Source: Achromobacter sp. UMC71
GTDB lineage: Bacteria; Pseudomonadota; Gammaproteobacteria; Burkholderiales; Burkholderiaceae_B
Assembly (NCBI RefSeq): GCF_014170305.1
Contig: NZ_LZZT01000039.1
Span: 62,001-126,000, forward strand
Direction of reading: 5' to 3'
DNA length: 64,000 bases
Made by a program: the position numbers and the translations under genes. The notes below the pieces were generated by a model that saw only the letters and a list, made by a program, of their open reading frames with translations, did no database searches and had not been told where the DNA came from. This document shows positions 61,587 through 64,000 of this stretch, piece by piece (position 1 is the stretch's first letter; the number at the start of each line of letters is the position of its first letter).

Positions 61587-64000
61587 CTAGCCCCCGGGCA
61601 ACCCGCGCTGCTCCGGCTCGGTCAGGCGCGCCTTTTGCGCCGGGTCCAGCTCGCCGTTGCCGACCATCTGGAAGATGCTGCGCGGGTCGTAGCCCTGGGG
61701 CTGCGGCGCCGTGCCGGGACGTGCGGCGCCGGCGGGCGCGCCACCGTCCGCCGCCGCGCCGGACACGGGCTCGCTGCCATAGCCCAGGATCTGCACGTTG
61801 ATGATGGACGGCAGGTTGCGGCGCGCCGCCGCCTGCTGCTGGCGCGCGGTGTCCTGGGCGCCCTGCGTGGCGCCGGCCGCGGCGGCGCTGGCGCTGGTCA
61901 GGGCGGCCACGTTCACCGCCGCCAGGACCGGCACGCCGGTGGCCTTGCCCTGCCCCACCACGTTGGCCGCGTTGACCACCTGCAAGGCCGCCAGGTTGAC
62001 ATTGCCCGAGAAGCGGATGCCGGCCTCGCCCGCGTCGATGGTGCCCAGCGGGGCCACCAGGTCCACGTCGCCGCGCGGCACTTCGGGGATCGGGTTGAGC
62101 GTGGCGATGCCGGCCCCGGTGCTGGGCACAGTGGGCGACAGCGTCACGTTGCCGGCGTCGTCGTACAGGCGCCGCTGCGGCGTGTACACCACGGTGCTCT
62201 TGGAACCCCGGCCGCTGTTGATGTCGCCTTCGGCCGACCAGCCCAGGATATTGCCGCCGAAGGTGGTCATGACACGGCTCTGGCCGAGCAGGATGCTGCC
62301 CTTGGCGTACATCTGGATGTCGCCCGCGCCCTGGGTGACGATGCCGGCGGTGGACGGCGGCGCGGCGCCTTCGACGCCGAAGACCATCTGCCCGCCCGGC
62401 GCCATCATGTGGATGGCGCCGCCGAACAGCGTCTGGATGCCCGAGCCCCCGAACAGGGTGATGTCGCCCTGATAACGGATGGGCTGACCCTGCGCGTCCG
62501 TATCGGGATACAGGGCGGCGATGGCCTGGCGGCCGCGGGCGTAGCTGCCGGCGCGCGGGCCGGCGGTGTCGTTGTATTCGCGTCCGCCCGCGGTCAGTTC
62601 GGCGTAGTAGACCTGGCGCAGAAACACGCGCTGCTGTTCGGCCGGCAACGCATCGAAATAGGCGCGCGCCTCGCCGGCCGGGCCGGTGTAGCCGTGCAGC
62701 GTGCGCAGCCAGTCGGCCAGCTCGCCTTCGTAGGTCTTGACGCGCTTGCCGGGCTGGCTGGCCAGCGGCTGGCCCGGGTCGGCGCGGTTGGCCGGGTCCA
62801 GGTAGCGCTTGGCGAAGGCCAGGTAGTCGCCCTGCCCGCCGGCGCTGGCGACGATGCCAGCCCCGCCCTTGCCGGTGGCCGGCCCGCCGTCGATCAGGCC
62901 CAGGCTGGTCAGGCGGCCCTTGTCATCCTGGGTCAGGTTGCGGCCGGCGGTGACTTCCAGCCAGCCGGGGCCGGCGATATCGACGTTGGCGTAGAGGATG
63001 TCGCGGCCGGCGACGATGCGCGAAACGTCGGTGGGTTGCTGATTCAGGATCAGGGCTTTGAGGTTGACGATGTCGCCGCCGGCCTGGATGCTGGCGGGAC
63101 GCGCGGCGTGGTATTGGTTGCCGGAACCGAACGTCAAGACCGTCCCCGTCTGCAAACCGACAATGTCACCGCCCGCATAAAAGCGCGCGATGCCGGCCTT
63201 GGCCACGGGCGGGCGGCCACCCGCCGAATCCACGCCGAAGGCAAACAGGCTGCCTTCCGCGCCGGTGGCGTTGGTGGCGTTGATCAGCCCGTTATCCCAG
63301 GCCGCCACGTAGGCCGGACGTTCCGGCGTGGGTACGCGCGCCGGGTCCGCACCGGACACGCTGCTGCGGTAACCGCCACCATACAGCCCGGCCCCCGCGA
63401 GCAGCTCGACGCTGCCCGAGGCGCCCGGCGCAAAGACCCATTCCGTCGATGCATTGCGAGCACTGGCGTGGTAGTAAATGCTGCCAGACGCCGCTACCGC
63501 GCTGAAGCGCGCAGGATAGGCGAACACGCCCGCATAGGCGCTGGCGCTGTATTGAAAGCTGTTCTTGCCCGCTTCGCCGTCATTGTGCGTGGCCGCCAGC
63601 GGCGTGACGGCGCCACCAGCCGCGAACAGGTCCAGCGCCGTGCGTTCGGTCCACAGCGAAAACCAGCTGTTGGCGCCGCCGGGTTGTTCGACGCCGTCGT
63701 GGATGAACGGCATGGCCGCAAGCTGAAACATCCTGCCCGCGTCGCCCACGCCGCCCAGCACCACATCGCCCCGCCCATCCAGGCGGGCAACGGCGTCGCC
63801 TGTCACGATCGCCATGCCGCCCGATGGCGCGGCCAGCGTAGGACGCCGCGGATCCATACCGCGAAGGTCTGACGCATCCGCAAGGCCATAGAGCGGATCC
63901 ACCCGACCGATACTGCGCGCGCTGACGGTGATCGATCCGCGCAGATTGGTCAGGACCCCGTTGACATCGGAATACGGGCTGATGATGTTGCCGCTGCTGT
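61587..64000 (-). CDS. Filamentous haemagglutinin family exoprotein, C-terminal part
   Basis: 803 residues are visible from the right window edge to the stop; the frame is open to the edge, so the N-terminus (TPS secretion domain) lies outside. Gly/Ala/Asn-rich beta-helix-like repeats (ASIQAGGDIVNLKALILN, RIVAGRDILYANVDIAGPG, GDITLFGGSGIQTLFGGAIH) and the DUF3739-type C-terminal region identify the FHA family secreted by two-partner secretion. Ends in a Pro/Ala/Gln-rich tail. A GC-rich hairpin follows the stop. Position next to the STN/sigma/FecR genes suggests it is a regulon target. Confidence 0.85.
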   Translation of the reverse strand, partial: SSGNIISPYSDVNGVLTNLRGSITVSARSIGRVDPLYGLADASDLRGMDPRRPTLAAPSGGMAIVTGDAVARLDGRGDVVLGGVGDAGRMFQLAAMPFIHDGVEQPGGANSWFSLWTERTALDLFAAGGAVTPLAATHNDGEAGKNSFQYSASAYAGVFAYPARFSAVAASGSIYYHASARNASTEWVFAPGASGSVELLAGAGLYGGGYRSSVSGADPARVPTPERPAYVAAWDNGLINATNATGAEGSLFAFGVDSAGGRPPVAKAGIARFYAGGDIVGLQTGTVLTFGSGNQYHAARPASIQAGGDIVNLKALILNQQPTDVSRIVAGRDILYANVDIAGPGWLEVTAGRNLTQDDKGRLTSLGLIDGGPATGKGGAGIVASAGGQGDYLAFAKRYLDPANRADPGQPLASQPGKRVKTYEGELADWLRTLHGYTGPAGEARAYFDALPAEQQRVFLRQVYYAELTAGGREYNDTAGPRAGSYARGRQAIAALYPDTDAQGQPIRYQGDITLFGGSGIQTLFGGAIHMMAPGGQMVFGVEGAAPPSTAGIVTQGAGDIQMYAKGSILLGQSRVMTTFGGNILGWSAEGDINSGRGSKSTVVYTPQRRLYDDAGNVTLSPTVPSTGAGIATLNPIPEVPRGDVDLVAPLGTIDAGEAGIRFSGNVNLAALQVVNAANVVGQGKATGVPVLAAVNVAALTSASAAAAGATQGAQDTARQQQAAARRNLPSIINVQILGYGSEPVSGAAADGGAPAGAARPGTAPQPQGYDPRSIFQMVGNGELDPAQKARLTEPEQRGLPGG

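Overview
The window is 64 kb of high-GC chromosomal DNA from a Gram-negative betaproteobacterium. Gene style (OxyR/LysR regulators, large ABC peptide cassettes, a filamentous-haemagglutinin (FHA) family exoprotein, FecI/FecR signalling, SoxR without SoxS) best fits Alcaligenaceae, i.e. the Bordetella/Achromobacter group. This is inference from gene content; no rRNA or species marker is present. I found no tRNA, rRNA, CRISPR array or intact insertion sequence.

Layout. 1-2.9 kb: a KfrA-type coiled-coil DNA-binding protein with a downstream membrane protein, divergent from a tyrosine recombinase, with a palindromic operator between them. 2.9-5.3 kb: arsenic resistance, arsR-arsB divergent from arsH, with an operator over the arsR start. 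5.4-8.8 kb: a LysR regulator and a YdeP-type molybdopterin oxidoreductase. 8.9-12.0 kb: DUF1294, LysE exporter, a beta-propeller-like protein and a degenerate glycerophosphodiesterase-like lipoprotein, followed by a 272-bp nested palindromic repeat. 12.5-15.9 kb: an MHS transporter translationally coupled to an acetylpolyamine amidohydrolase, plus a LysR regulator. 16.0-20.0 kb: GST, an unknown protein, and a GbsR-type regulator with two matching operators controlling itself and an SDR-DoxX/DUF2269 pair.

20.1-30.5 kb is a coherent catabolic cluster for D-amino acids or modified peptides: FAD amino-acid oxidase, M81 metallopeptidase, complete Dpp/Opp-type ABC importer, N-acyl-D-amino-acid deacylase, XRE-cupin regulator. 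30.6-34.1 kb: an exported unknown, an APC permease, a 21-codon mini-ORF and an apparently exported methyltransferase. 34.2-43.3 kb: the conserved zinc-peptidase / transglutaminase / circularly permuted ATP-grasp-alpha-E / DUF2126 cluster, here with three transglutaminase paralogues, one lacking its catalytic Cys. 43.6-45.0 kb: an LD-carboxypeptidase flanked by two different tandem-repeat arrays (40-bp and 22-bp period). 45.1-54.6 kb: pseudouridine-synthase paralogue, AI-2E family permease, two diguanylate cyclases, a SoxR-doxX pair with a textbook 19-bp-spacer promoter, a second copy of the palindromic repeat, a 48-aa protein, and a TetR regulator with paired operators.

54.6-64.0 kb is the most unusual part: eleven genes on the minus strand linking an FHA-family exoprotein, an STN-TonB_C signalling protein, two ECF sigma factors, one FecR, two paralogous proteins that look like a Phd/YefM-type domain fused to the N-terminal domain of an IS5-type transposase, and four type II secretion components (GspH, I, J, C) whose core partners are missing. 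A shared motif GGCGGGTT-N14-CGTCYTA occurs upstream of fecR and of both fusion genes and is proposed here as the dedicated ECF promoter. The layout recalls the Pseudomonas Vre (PUMA3) locus, but the transposase-derived paralogues are not part of that system as I know it.
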